From Rhynchopus sp. YZ270_cl-10 (taxonomy: Eukaryota; Euglenozoa; Diplonemea; Diplonemida; Diplonemidae), in contig OZ037858.1 of NCBI GenBank assembly GCA_964035575.1, forward strand, positions 806,001-870,000: a stretch of 64,000 nucleotides of DNA, in the 5' to 3' direction. Both the position numbers and the translations under genes were made by a program. This document shows positions 1-28,881 of this stretch, in pieces (within the stretch, counting starts at the first letter, position 1; the number at the start of each line of letters is the position of its first letter). The notes under the pieces were generated by a model. That model was given only the letters and a program-made list of their open reading frames with translations, did not search any database and had not been told where the DNA came from.

Positions 1-2
1 CC

Positions 3-1757
3 CTCCCCGAGGTGCAGACGGCAGAGCCCCAAGAGGTCGAGACCATCACCGAGACCGTGCTGGAGGAGGCGGAGCTCGAGATGGAGGCCTTGGAGGTGGC
101 GGTAGGTGAGAGCCCAATGGTGTTGGAAGTGAACGACCCGGCGACACCCCCGCAGCAGGAGGAGGAACGCGAGGAGGAGCGTGAGGAGGAGTGGGCCTGC
201 ATCCGGTGCACCTTCAACAACACAACGCTGATCATTGAGTGCGATATGTGTGGCACCTCGAGGCACCCTGCACCGCATGCAAACGCTGCGTGCAGTCCGA
301 TGGTGCAGGTGCCCGAGGAGCCGTCGCGCATTAGCGTGTCCTCCGTTGGGGTGTCGGCGGAGGTGCACCAGCAGGACGCAGGGCAGGACACAGAGAGCCT
401 TGTGCCCGTTGTGGACGCAGCGTGCAGTCCCTTTGTGCTGCCCTCACGCACCGCCGACGCATCGTGCTCAGCAAACATCCGCACCGTGAAGACACCCATC
501 CTTGAGTCCGAAGCAGGTCTCGAGGACGGCCTCCTCCGCGTACGCCGCCGTCTCGCCCAGCTCTGCAACCGCAGTGCCTCAGGCGGGTCGTCCAGCAGCT
601 CCGCCCTGCAGGACCTCACCAACGCAATGCCGGCGAATGGCAGCAGGCAGCAGGCACAGGCGGGTCAGTGCCCACCCGCATCCGCCAATGTCTCGCGTGC
701 AGGCAGCACGCCCCTCCGCAGGGACCTCACCAGCGCTCTCGAATGCGGAGTCTGTCTCTGCCTCATCGTGTACCCAGTCACCTCGCCCTGTGGACACTCC
801 TTCTGCAGGCATTGTCTTGTGGAAGCGACAGCGAAAGCAGGCAAGAAGTGTCCGTCGTGCCGTTCGCCTTGTGAGATGGACGTTGCGAAGTGTGCGGAGA
901 ACAAGCTTCTTGCGCACACTGCGCGTCTGGCGAGCCCTGCGGAGTACACGCAACGTGCAAAGGAGGCTGATGAGCATATGAAGCGTTTGGAGCGTGCTGC
1001 GGCGACAGTGCTGCTGCCGGTTCTGATTGGCGACGACAGCCCCTGCCCCGGGAGTACGTGCAAGCTGCAGCTTGCGGAGCCACGCGACGTTGCGCTGCTG
1101 CGTTTCATCCAAGCCAACCGGGGTGCCTTTGTGCTGCTGCCAAGCACCTCCGGCAGCCGTGTGCGCACCAACGCCATCGGCCTGCAGTGCACCCTGCGTC
1201 GCACAGAGGACCTGAGCAACGGGCACACCACAGCCTCCGTCTACGTTGGCCACCGCATCCGCATCACCAGCCACGAAACCGCCTCTGAGGGTCACACCAG
1301 CGCTGAGGTCGAGTTGTACACAGACTCCAACGAAGGCACATACGAGGCACTGGCCGCAACACACCACCTTCAGCGCATTGTGAAGGACTTCTTCCGCACG
1401 CAGACACACGACATGCAGGCCCAGGTGGAGCGCTTTGCAGGGCCGGAACCTTCCTTGGTGCCCTTGCCATCCACGCACCAGGGGCGTGTCCCGCTTGGAG
1501 CCACGCGGTATACGTTCTGGGTGGCGGCGGTGCTCTCGCATTTGCGGATTCTCTCGAAGAGAGCAAAGCCGACGCTTGTTGGGGAGAAGGACTGCGTCAG
1601 CCGTGCCACGGCGCTTGCACACACCATTGGCTCGGCCATGCGCCAGACAGGCAACAACCAAGTCACCGACGGAAGGCGTCAGGCCGAGTATGAGAGACAC
1701 GGCTACCCTGCCAGGCGCAACGACTACCACAACCGCGGTGAGATCAGAGCTGCGTGA
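3..1757 (+). CDS. RING-LON E3 ubiquitin ligase-like protein with RanBP2 zinc finger (5' partial)
   Basis: Likely ubiquitin ligase of the LONRF type. The frame is open to the window edge and begins without an ATG, so the N-terminus lies upstream. Counting from the GTG codon at 12, an acidic Glu-rich stretch is followed by a RanBP2-type zinc finger at residues 61-80 (W-x-C-x2-C-x10-C-x2-C). A C3HC4 RING follows, with ligands C245, C248, C260, H262, C265, C268, C280 and C283. Residues 333-445 match the LON substrate-binding fold: LPVLIGDDSPCPG, then LAEPRD, then a G-I-G-L-Q-C strand and a later VGHRIRI strand. RING plus LON is the LONRF architecture; the RanBP2 finger in front could bind ubiquitin or RNA. 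No AAA or protease domain follows, so it is not a Lon protease. The domain calls are strong; the substrate is unknown. Confidence 0.82.
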   Translation, partial: LPEVQTAEPQEVETITETVLEEAELEMEALEVAVGESPMVLEVNDPATPPQQEEEREEEREEEWACIRCTFNNTTLIIECDMCGTSRHPAPHANAACSPMVQVPEEPSRISVSSVGVSAEVHQQDAGQDTESLVPVVDAACSPFVLPSRTADASCSANIRTVKTPILESEAGLEDGLLRVRRRLAQLCNRSASGGSSSSSALQDLTNAMPANGSRQQAQAGQCPPASANVSRAGSTPLRRDLTSALECGVCLCLIVYPVTSPCGHSFCRHCLVEATAKAGKKCPSCRSPCEMDVAKCAENKLLAHTARLASPAEYTQRAKEADEHMKRLERAAATVLLPVLIGDDSPCPGSTCKLQLAEPRDVALLRFIQANRGAFVLLPSTSGSRVRTNAIGLQCTLRRTEDLSNGHTTASVYVGHRIRITSHETASEGHTSAEVELYTDSNEGTYEALAATHHLQRIVKDFFRTQTHDMQAQVERFAGPEPSLVPLPSTHQGRVPLGATRYTFWVAAVLSHLRILSKRAKPTLVGEKDCVSRATALAHTIGSAMRQTGNNQVTDGRRQAEYERHGYPARRNDYHNRGEIRAA

Positions 1758-2294
1758 AAACCGTCAGAATGTGACACTGTTGCTCTCCATACGTTCCCCC
1801 TCACCCACACCCCTTCCCTTGTTAACTCTCCCTTTTAGATCTTTTAGAATACACCTAGAAACCTTGCCAGAGAAAAGTACAGATTTGTTTTGCAGATGTG
1901 GCCATGTGGGGCTATGCCAGTTCAAGGTGGCTAAGCACGGAGAGGCTTAGGTTCACTCTGAACTCCATTTTTTTGTTTTTTTTTTGTTTCATACCTGTGG
2001 AAGGGCTTATTGTGTCTCCCTTCCCCTACCCCCCTTCGTATATCTTTTAGAAACCATAAAACGGTCCATTGTTCAACACTATGTCAGATCTCATTCTCCC
2101 CTCTCCACCCGTTTTCATTGTATCCTCGCATATATCTCTATGTACCTGTTCCAAGTACTATCTATCTAGGTTGCCAAATGCACTGTTCATGTGGCGGGAT
2201 ACCGTTAGGTTCCAAACTGGGGTGAGAAAAGGCGTGTTTTTGTATCAGTTCACACATTGTATCTACAGGCACTTACAAAAGGTTTTCTCAAAAC
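1758..2294. other. spacer with a degenerate copy of short repeat A
   Basis: No gene seen. At 1926-1965 there is a diverged copy of dispersed repeat A (core GAGAGGCTTAGGTTCA with small changes). Pyrimidine-rich tracts around 1790-1830 and 1960-2040 could serve RNA processing between the flanking genes. Confidence 0.5.
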
Positions 2295-2621
2295 ATGGCA
2301 CACATGGAGCAGTACATCACAGGGCCAGGAGGCAAGAGGGACGATGACGCCATGGCGAACTACTCCGACCGGTACTGCTCTGCCACGAAGGGAGGGCAGT
2401 GCTCGTACAAGGGGAACTCTCGTACGTGCACGCGCTGTCATGAAACGAAAGGCCCTCCCCAGGTCCAGCAATGCGAGCAGTACATCACAGGGCCAGGAGG
2501 CAGGAGGGACGATGACGCCATGGCGAACTACTCCGACCGGTACTGCTCTGCCACAATGGGGGGCCAGTGCTCGTACAAAGGGAACTCCCGTACGTGCACG
2601 CTCTGTCACGAGACGAAGTGA
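2295..2621 (+). CDS. small protein of two tandem 48-residue Cys modules
   Basis: Not recognised. The 108-residue protein is almost entirely two copies of one module, encoded at 2307-2450 and 2475-2618 and separated by an 8-residue linker (GPPQVQQC). Each module starts EQYITGPGG, continues with DDDAMANYSDRYC, and has the spacing C-x7-C-x8-C-x2-C-H. The last part could bind a metal like a small zinc ribbon, or form disulfides. No signal peptide or membrane segment is visible; the start MAHM is the first ATG in frame. The two modules differ at about 11 of 144 bases, mostly silent, and at three residues, which points to a recent duplication under constraint. The frame is intact over both copies, so the gene is probably real. 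Confidence 0.6.
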   Translation: MAHMEQYITGPGGKRDDDAMANYSDRYCSATKGGQCSYKGNSRTCTRCHETKGPPQVQQCEQYITGPGGRRDDDAMANYSDRYCSATMGGQCSYKGNSRTCTLCHETK

Positions 2622-2960
2622 GCTAACCAGTAGCAAAACTGTTTCTCAAAATCTCTCTTTTGCTCCCTTTTTTATTCTTTTATTTCTCTTTTGCGATTCG
2701 GTATTCCATGATAGTCTAAAAAATTGAACATTTTTTTATTTTTTGCGACTCACTTTTTGCCTTTTGCAAAAAGTCGTTACACATGATAAAGAAAAAGAAA
2801 AAAAAATGTGTTGCTACCCCTCTCTCCCTCCAGCACTCACGCTACGTAGTGCACTACGACGGTGTTCTTCCACAAGAATACCTAACGTTTTCCCCCCACA
2901 ATATCTTTTTGGGAAGAACTCCCTTACCAACCTTCCCCCTCACGCCACCTTTTTTTTCAG

Positions 2961-3017
2961 TGCCCTGCGTCCGCCGATAAACGGTGGAGGCGTTTGCACA
3001 TTTCAACTTCTCTTTTT
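2961..3017 (+). repeat. short dispersed repeat B
   Basis: Copy with core CTGCGTCCGCCGAT, then GCGTTTGCAC and TTCAACTTCTCTTTT. The same modules recur at 4975-5040, 8281-8360 (reverse), 9639-9670, 10076-10153, 10201-10297 and 27801-27840. Confidence 0.6.
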
Positions 3018-3221
3018 GGTTGCCTTCAACCCCACTCACGACAATACCACATGACGTTGATTCCAAAAAAGATCACACTCCCACTCTTTTTTTTTCTTCC
3101 CTCTCCTCCCCCTCCCTCCACACCCCCCTCCCCACCCTTCGACCTGCTAGTACCCAGACATAATGTGGAATCCCTTCAATGCACTCCACAGATCTTCCAT
3201 TTAAATTAGTCATTTTTTTTA

Positions 3222-3336
3222 TGTAAACCACGAAATGGATGTAGGACTGCATGGGTGTCCACCCCCGATGCAGCCGGTCATTGTACCAAGGTACACTGTT
3301 CACGAGAGGGCTTTGTATTTCAACTCTACTTTTTAT
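3222..3336 (+). repeat. short dispersed repeat C, about 115 bp
   Basis: Begins TGTAAACCACGAAATGGAT and ends GAGGGCTTTGTATTTCAA. Long copies recur at 22100-22220 and 28431-28530, and 3'-end fragments at 14534-14570 and 55042-55078. The shared end is better conserved than the body, as in SINE-like or MITE-like families. Confidence 0.7.
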
Positions 3337-3399
3337 ATTGCGTCATATCTCCCCCCATCAACTTTATTTTATTCAATTTAGGAACACACAGAGAAAACG

Positions 3400-4800
3400 A
3401 TGGGGTTGGTCGAGCGACCTGTTGGCAATGCACGCTTTGTGAAGAAGGAGCAGCGCAAGGCGCAGGGTGTGGGGGAGCGGTACCGTGCGGGGCATGCACC
3501 GAAGGTAGCGTTCAGGGACGACAGCTCCTCGGAGGATGAGGGGGGGTTTGCGGCTACCGCTGCGAAGGGCCCGCAGGTGGATATTGAACAGAAAGAGGAC
3601 AAACGGCTTGAACGTCTCCGCCAACAGCAACACCTCCGTGAGCAGCAAACACACACACGCCGCCGCCCCGTACGCGAAGCAGAAGTCATCGAAGACGACG
3701 GTGCAGAGGCCGACACAGAACAGCCCACGAAACAGCCAACCCTCCGCGAGCTCCAAGCAGCCGCTGACAGCGACGATTCAGATGACAGCGGAGACAGACG
3801 GCGCGCATTGGCCAGAATGAAGAGAGCACAGAACCAACAACCGCAGCAGAACACAGACCTGATCCCGCAGGAGGAAGGCTCCGACGAGGAGTACGAGGAG
3901 GTGAGCGAGACGGACAGCGAGGAGCAGCAGCGGAACCAGCTTATGGCGAAGCCGATGTTTGTTTCGAAGCGGAACCGGGCGACAGACTTGCAATGGCGCA
4001 AGGAGGAGGTGGAGCAGCAGAAGCGCGACGAACGGAGGGAGCTGGTTATAAAAAACCGACGTGCAGAGGTGACAAACATGGCCATCAGCGACACACACAG
4101 ACGCGAAACCAAAAACGACGAAGCAGAAAGCGAAGGCGAGCTCCCCGACGACAACGACGACTACAACCTCAGCGAGGCCGAAGAGCTCTGGAAGACCCGC
4201 AAGCTCAAACGCTTCGTCCGCTACAAGAACGAACGCATGCAAGAAGAAACCCAAAAGGTCGAAATGGAACGCCGCCGCCGCCTCACCGTCGAACAACGCA
4301 AACAAGAGGACTACGCCTACCACCAGAAGGTCATGAACGAGCACGGTGCCACGCAACGCTCCAAAATCAACTTCATGCAAAAATACCATCACAAAGGAGG
4401 GTTCTTCCAGGGCACTGATGAGAAGGGTGTTGCGAAGGAGAAGATCTACAACAGAGACTTCAACGAGGCGACGGGGGTGGACACATTCAACAAGGAGGTG
4501 CTGCCCGAGGTGATGCAGGTACGCGGCAACGACTTCGGGAAGCGGGGTCGGTCCAAATGGACCCATCTCACCAACGAGGATACCACCTTCCAAAAGGACC
4601 GTGATGGCAACACAATGGACAATTCGTTCCTCACCTCCACGTTTGCCAAGACCTCTTCCACCACTTCTGCAAACCGGGCATACCAGGCATCCGAAAACCA
4701 CACCATGTTCAAAGCTCAGAAGCAAACCGACGTCACACAACAGGCTCTTGGTTCTGCTAGGTTCGGTGTCAAAGACGCGATGCACAGAGTATGTCAATAG
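3400..4800 (+). CDS. MFAP1: MFAP1-like spliceosomal protein
   Basis: Homologue of microfibrillar-associated protein 1, a component of the spliceosomal B complex in other eukaryotes. The 466-residue protein is highly charged. The KPMFVSKRNRAT motif near residue 184 corresponds to the conserved KPVFVxKxxR segment of the family. The C-terminal domain (about 265-398) is diagnostic: INFMQKYHHKGGFF, then IYNRDF, DTFNKEVLPEVMQVRG, then FGKRGRSKWTHLTNEDTTF. The N-terminal half is acidic and coiled-coil-like, with SDDSDD and EEYEEVSE runs. The gene is intronless. The ATG follows a pyrimidine-rich stretch ending in AG at 3380-3381, which fits a trans-splice acceptor about 19 nt upstream. Its presence matches the spliceosomal introns seen elsewhere in the window. 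Confidence 0.9.
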   Translation: MGLVERPVGNARFVKKEQRKAQGVGERYRAGHAPKVAFRDDSSSEDEGGFAATAAKGPQVDIEQKEDKRLERLRQQQHLREQQTHTRRRPVREAEVIEDDGAEADTEQPTKQPTLRELQAAADSDDSDDSGDRRRALARMKRAQNQQPQQNTDLIPQEEGSDEEYEEVSETDSEEQQRNQLMAKPMFVSKRNRATDLQWRKEEVEQQKRDERRELVIKNRRAEVTNMAISDTHRRETKNDEAESEGELPDDNDDYNLSEAEELWKTRKLKRFVRYKNERMQEETQKVEMERRRRLTVEQRKQEDYAYHQKVMNEHGATQRSKINFMQKYHHKGGFFQGTDEKGVAKEKIYNRDFNEATGVDTFNKEVLPEVMQVRGNDFGKRGRSKWTHLTNEDTTFQKDRDGNTMDNSFLTSTFAKTSSTTSANRAYQASENHTMFKAQKQTDVTQQALGSARFGVKDAMHRVCQ

Positions 4801-4974
4801 GGGGTTTTTTTGCCAAATGTTAAGAGAAAACCGAATGGAGTGAGAAACGTAGTGAGAGCGCAGCGGAAACGATAGTGGGAATACAACGAGCTTTTTTTCA
4901 TAATGTTTTATTCTATTATGACTGGGTACCTGCTTACAGCTTCCCCTGTAAACCACTCCCAAGCGCAACACTCC

Positions 4975-5040
4975 GGGGTTCGATAACCCGCGGAGTGTCA
5001 GTGCCTGCGTCCCAGAGGCGTTTGCACTATCAACTTCACT
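4975..5040 (+). repeat. short dispersed repeat B with hairpin head
   Basis: Starts with GGGGTTCGATAACCCGCGG, a small hairpin that resembles a Pol III B box, followed by TGCCTGCGTCC and GCGTTTGCAC. The same arrangement occurs in intron 2 of the first UBC gene (10076-10153) and, reversed, at 8281-8360. Confidence 0.6.
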
Positions 5041-5285
5041 GTATTCTCCCCCACTCCCCCAAAGAAAGATCGTCGAAGCTTTTTTTTTATAACGCCAGCT
5101 CTTTTCTCGTCTCCATTTACGCTGAATAGATTTGACATCTTAGGCTGAGTTAAAGAAAATGGTTATATTTCTTTCGTAAGGGTAGCACAATTAAAAACCT
5201 TGTTTAGTGTCCCACCGCTCCCCAAAAATCTGTTCGCACGCACGCAAAAAAAAAATAACTAGTCAAAAAAAAATAATGGGTAAAT

Positions 5286-5398
5286 TGCGATAACACGTAT
5301 ACTTTTTTTTTCGATTTGCGATAACACGTACACAAAAAGTATACGTGTTATCGCAAAAAAGTGTACGTGTTTTCGCGAACAAAAACGTACGTGTTTTC
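5286..5398. repeat. cluster of inverted GCGATAACACGTA repeats
   Basis: Four copies of a motif close to GCGATAACACGTACAC occur in both orientations with T-run spacers, so the strand can fold on itself. A second cluster lies at 6281-6448 inside the same element. Confidence 0.7.
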
Positions 5399-5434
5399 CC
5401 AGGTACCCAGGTACCTGGGTACCTGGGTACCTGG
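5399..5434. repeat. palindromic GGTACC tandem repeat
   Basis: CCAGGTACC and GGTACCTGG alternate over 36 bp, giving a nested palindrome. Related single units occur near 5868-5880. Confidence 0.6.
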
Positions 5435-5882
5435 TTTGTCAAGGAAACCAAACTTTTTGTCACGGAAAAAGTCGTGACAGGGCACTGGGTACTGGGTACA
5501 CTGTGTACAAGGATAAAAGTCGTGAAAGAGCAACCACAGCTCCACATGACAAACACAAAAGTGTCCAGTCACGTGGGGCATTCATGCACTGAGGAGATAA
5601 TGATCCAACAATTTACAAGAAAGATTACTTAACCTACTGCTGGAAGTTGCCAGGTCGTAGTAACACACAAAGTGTGCCTCCGTTCGGGAATACCGGATAT
5701 TCTAGAAACCAAAAGGCCTCTTCCGCTAGTCAAGGTATAACCGAATGAACGGCCCAAGACCCCCGTGGAGAAGTTAAATGTTGTAATGCTATCAAGTAGA
5801 AACTGCGAACACTGTCTTACCCTCCTCAATGCATGGTGGTTGATGTCTTTGACAACAAATATCCTGTACCCAGGTACCCATA

Positions 5883-6056
5883 TTCCCAGACCCACGCAGT
5901 ACCACGTCGCAGTACTACGCAAAATTTACCACCAGACCCTGTGTTCGTGCACCTTAAGTACGTAAGTCTGGTTCCCAGACCCACGCAGTGGCACATGACC
6001 GCAAGTGTGAGTGCCCACACAGAGGGATACGCAAAATTTACCACCAGACCCTGTCT
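5883..6056 (+). repeat. imperfect tandem duplication
   Basis: TTCCCAGACCCACGCAGT occurs at 5883 and 5972, and ACGCAAAATTTACCACCAG at 5917 and 6029. Two diverged copies of an approximately 90-110 bp unit are therefore present. Confidence 0.6.
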
Positions 6057-6280
6057 TCTGAATGTCACACGTACATTTTTTTGAACACTTTTCGCGATAA
6101 CACGTACATATTTCGCTAAAAAAACGGGGTGCTCGCAACCGCGTTCTAGACCCCCACAGATGCTCAAAAGTGCCAAATTTTGCTTTGAATGGCCTCAAAT
6201 CGTCGAAATTAGCCCTTTATGGGGGTCCCAAAAAAAAAAATTCGAGGGTCTAGGTATGGAGAGCGAGCACCTTAGAAGGA

Positions 6281-6448
6281 GAAAACACGTACATTTTTTT
6301 GACCACTTTTCGCGATAACACGTACACTTTTTTGACCACTTTTCGCGATAACACGTACACTTTTTCGACCACTTTTCGCGATAACACGTATACTTTTTGT
6401 GTACGTGTTATCGCAAATGGAAACAAAAAGTATACGTGTTATCGCAAT
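6281..6448. repeat. second cluster of inverted GCGATAACACGTA repeats
   Basis: Three direct copies of ACTTTTCGCGATAACACGTA spaced by about 30 bp are followed by inverted copies ending TACGTGTTATCGCAATTTGCC. Together with 5286-5398 this makes the two halves of the element partly complementary. Confidence 0.7.
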
Positions 6449-6727
6449 TTGCCCAAAAATAATTTTTCCCTCACCTATTTTGCCCTCTTTTCAGGCTATT
6501 TCCTAACTCTGGGGCGTTTTGTTGCATTTCTGAGCCAATCCCGGCTTGTGGTGGGGTATATACGGAAAAATGGACAAAATTTTAGTGACTTAAATTTTCG
6601 CAAAATATGAACCCATACTCGTAAACAAGGGTCATTTTCAGGAAAATTCGGAAAATTCCGACATTTGGAAGCAATTTTTTCCCCTGAAAAAACAGTGGGT
6701 TTTCAGCCCGAAAACATACCGCGATTG

Positions 6728-6990
6728 GGATTTCCGGAATCCGTCCGCACTGTGGTGGGGTCACTTTGCCGAAATGGCCAAATTCTTGGTTTTGGTCAAA
6801 ATCCATGTAGGGTAAAGAGGGCCAAGGTAAATCCCACAACCAGATTTTCTCTCCCTGATCCTGACGTCTTGAAACATGAAAATGCGCGAAAACACCGGCA
6901 TTTGCATTTTCGGAATCCGTCCGTTCTGTGGTGGGGTCAATTTGCCGAAATGGACAAGTTCTTGGTTTTGGTCAAAACCCGTCAGTGTAA
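6728..6990 (+). repeat. repeat family G, two direct copies
   Basis: Copies at about 6728-6810 and 6905-6990 share CGGAATCCGTCC, CTGTGGTGGGGTCA, TTTGCCGAAATGG and TTCTTGGTTTTGGTCAAAA. A third related copy lies at about 8629-8690 on the opposite strand, outside the Harbinger-like element. None encodes a visible protein. Confidence 0.65.
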
Positions 6991-7554
6991 GGTAAAGGGG
7001 GCAAGTGTTTGCCTGTAGAAACTGGTAGGGAACAGGCAGCGCCGCAGGCGCACGGTACCCAACTTTTTTTATTCTTGTACCTTTTCTCCACTTTCTTTTG
7101 ATTGCACGAGCCGATTGCTCTCCACGGTGGTGTCACATGTGTGTCCAAAAACACTCTAAGGTACTATTATTCTGAAATATGAGATTCAATGGTTTCTTAA
7201 GGAAATCTTCATAACGTGAGATCTCTGAAAATCCTCGAAAACGAACCCCGCCGGAGGCGGATTTTTTTTTATACACGTGTGCGCAAAAATGCTTATTTCT
7301 TGCTTATTTCGCACATTTGGGAGCACGTGACCCCAACATTTTTTTTTTTTTCTGGTCACTTTTTCCCAGACAGAAGTGCCCTACCTACCTTCCCCCTTAG
7401 GGCCCTCCGAGACTTCGTCCGTCCTGACTTCAACCTACCAACCATAAAAATTATTTTTTTTGTAGTTGTGTCCCAATTATTTTTTTTTTTTGGATTTCCA
7501 AAAATCTGTTCGCGCGCAGGACACTAAACAATATTTTTAATTGTGCTACCCTAA

Positions 7555-10463
<2,909 letters not shown>

Positions 10464-11867
10464 GCATTGCAGCAACCACCAATGACAGGCGGAACGTGAG
10501 AGCAAACAGGTTCTCTTCCCCTTTAAAAAAAACCTAATCTCGGATTAGAACGGCCTGTCGTTTTTTTAAAAAAAAATTTCTCCCTAACTTGGGCAGAGAG
10601 GCTTGTGGGTGGTGTGGGTGGGTTTGTGAGTGTTTTTTTTCTTTTTTGTGCGTGGGTAATTCACCTGAGTATATTTTTATTATTGTTTTATTTAAATTTG
10701 TTTTGTTTGTTATTGGAAATTGTTAAGTAGAATTTCTGGGTGGGTGGAAGGGAAACAAGAAAATACACCAAAAAATGAAATGAGGACTTTTTTGTTTGAA
10801 AGTTTCTATTAAAAAACTACCCCCTTCTCACCCCAAGGTTATTGTGGAAAGTCTCCGAAATGGGAAAACCAACTAAAAAAAAAAAGCAAACAAAATAGAG
10901 AGAAAAAAAAAAAGATGAGATGGATTTACAACAAAAAAAAAATGGTTTTTTAAAAGGAAAAATGGCAGTTTTTTTTTTAAAGATGTGCAGAACGTGTCTT
11001 TTTTGACAGGTTGATGTCGACACTGCGAACAAGGAGACAATTTTTTTTTCTTTTTCTAAATTGGCGAGAGGACGTGCCTATGAAGAAAAGCAGCGACCCC
11101 TCTTTTTCTCAATTTTACTTTTGTTTCCCTTATTTAAAGAACGGCACATGGCAGGTCTGTTCTCTTCTTCCTTGCACCCCCTCCCCCCGCCATCCCCCCA
11201 ACAAAAAAAAAACCCTGGTAACAAGATAAAAAGTACTGACCTTGATCGCGCTAACCGCTTGCCTTGGCTCGTCAGGTTCTGAAAAAAAAAAAAATGATAA
11301 CACTTTCACCAGTTTCCTCGTCTCTCTCTTTTGCACGCAAAAGCAAAAGCTGAGAGACGTGGTGCATAAATATGAACCCTCATTTACCCCCGCCCTTTCA
11401 CCCCTTTTTTCCCGTCTTCCACATATTTTGTAGTTGAGAAAATGTGGTGGATGGGATTCTTGAGGGAATTGGAAGGGTAAGGGTAAGAGAGGAAAAAACG
11501 GGACATGGTGCCGATTTCTGTTTATATTTTGAAATAAAAAGGGGCTTCGTTTTTTTTTTTGTTGTTGTGCGAGAAACAAAGATGGAGGATGTTCTGCAGC
11601 AGCTCTTTGATATTTTTATTTTATTTTATTTTCGCCGCCCCATAAAAAAAACACGCCAAGGATAAGAACAGATGAGAAGGGGGAACATTAAAAGGAAAAA
11701 AAAGACAGAAAAACTTTACTGATTGAGGTACCTTATATTGAATTTTTAACAGGCTGCATTCACCTTTTGGTGTCCGCGATATGGGTTTAGCTGTGAAGTT
11801 CTTCAGGATTTTTGCTTTGTTTGTACACTCATTTGCCAGGGCAATAAAAAACACCACACAACTCATA
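10464..11867. other. spacer between the two UBC genes
   Basis: No gene recognised. AT-rich with many homopolymer runs; no dispersed-repeat copy of good quality is seen. The frame that runs into the next gene from 11781 is upstream of its true ATG (11868). Confidence 0.5.
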
Positions 11868-28094
<16,227 letters not shown>

Positions 28095-28881
28095 ACGCGA
28101 TAGTACGGTTTGTCTTTACCCGTCTTTTCCTTGAGGAAAATGCAGTGCGCCAACTCACTGAAAGCAAGCTCTTGCGGCTACCAGTAAACGGGGTTCTCTC
28201 GTCGTGGACGATGTGGAGCGAACAAGACAGAAGTGATGCACACAGAAGAGACCCCACATTGTTGCTGCCTTGCCACAACCCCCAACGCGGTTCTGTCGTT
28301 GGAGACGGCCAAAACCAATCTTTTTCCCTATTTTCTGCACAGAACACTGTTTCGGGAGCAGGAAAAAGAGGGGATATTTCTAGCTTTTCTCCCCCTTAGC
28401 TCTCATAAAAAAGGGCGATTTTTTTATATATCAGATGCTAACCTCGAAGGTTTTCAGGTCCACCCACCCCCGGTTTTCTGGTCACGCCCCTAAGGTACAC
28501 TGTCACGAGAGGGCTTTTGTATTTCAAGTCAAAAAAATTTTTTTTTGTTGTGGTAGTTCGTAGTTCCTTGTTGTGACAGTAGGGGCACGGTCAAAAGGGT
28601 TATTCATGTAAAGCCCATAGGTGACTTAGCCTCAAGAAGGCAACGTTTTAGGTGACACAGTCAACAGTACCGCATCACTCCCCCGCCAACCTAGCTACCT
28701 GGGTGGAGTGATGTTTCTCACAAACAAATATTTATTTGGAGTGGACAAAAGCTATTGTTGGTGATGTGGTCAAAGAGGCTTGGGATCATCTTACCAAAGT
28801 GTTCTTCTTTGTGGTTGTAGTGTTGTGTCGTCATGTGAAGCTGTGTGCGTGGTTTCTCTTCGTTGTTTTCTTGAAGGCGAC
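28095..28881. other. spacer with C and A repeats
   Basis: No gene recognised. Contains a C repeat (28431-28530) and an A repeat near 28763-28795. Long open frames at 27824-28399 are shadows around UBC exon 3. Confidence 0.5.
28431..28530 (+). repeat. short dispersed repeat C, long copy
   Basis: TCAGATGCTAACCTCGAAGG at the start and GAGGGCTTTTGTATTTCAAG at the end. Confidence 0.65.

Larger units (their letters stand above)
5180..7551. mobile_element. 2.4 kb element with inverted ends and TAA target duplication (PIF/Harbinger-like, non-autonomous)
   Basis: The left end reads GGGTAGCACAATTAAAAA, two variable bases, then TTGTTTAGTGTCC. The right end is its reverse complement with only a few differences (near 7512-7551). 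Both ends are flanked by TAA (5177-5179 and 7552-7554). A 3-bp TWA duplication and GG-starting ends are typical of PIF/Harbinger elements. No transposase reading frame is visible, so the copy would depend on enzymes made elsewhere. The interior holds inverted GATAACACGTA repeats (5286-5398, 6281-6448) and the duplicated G-family repeat (6728-6810, 6905-6990). Superfamily assignment is inference. Confidence 0.65.

Noticed and set aside
3778-4971. Minus-strand frame of 397 codons opposite MFAP1
   Set aside because: Leu/Val-rich antisense of an acidic/basic coiled-coil gene.
11781-11867. N-terminal extension of the second UBC (extra 29 residues, MGLAVKFFRIF...)
   Set aside because: The paralogue and the UBE2D family start at M-A/S-L-R-R; the extension lies in the leader and has no counterpart.
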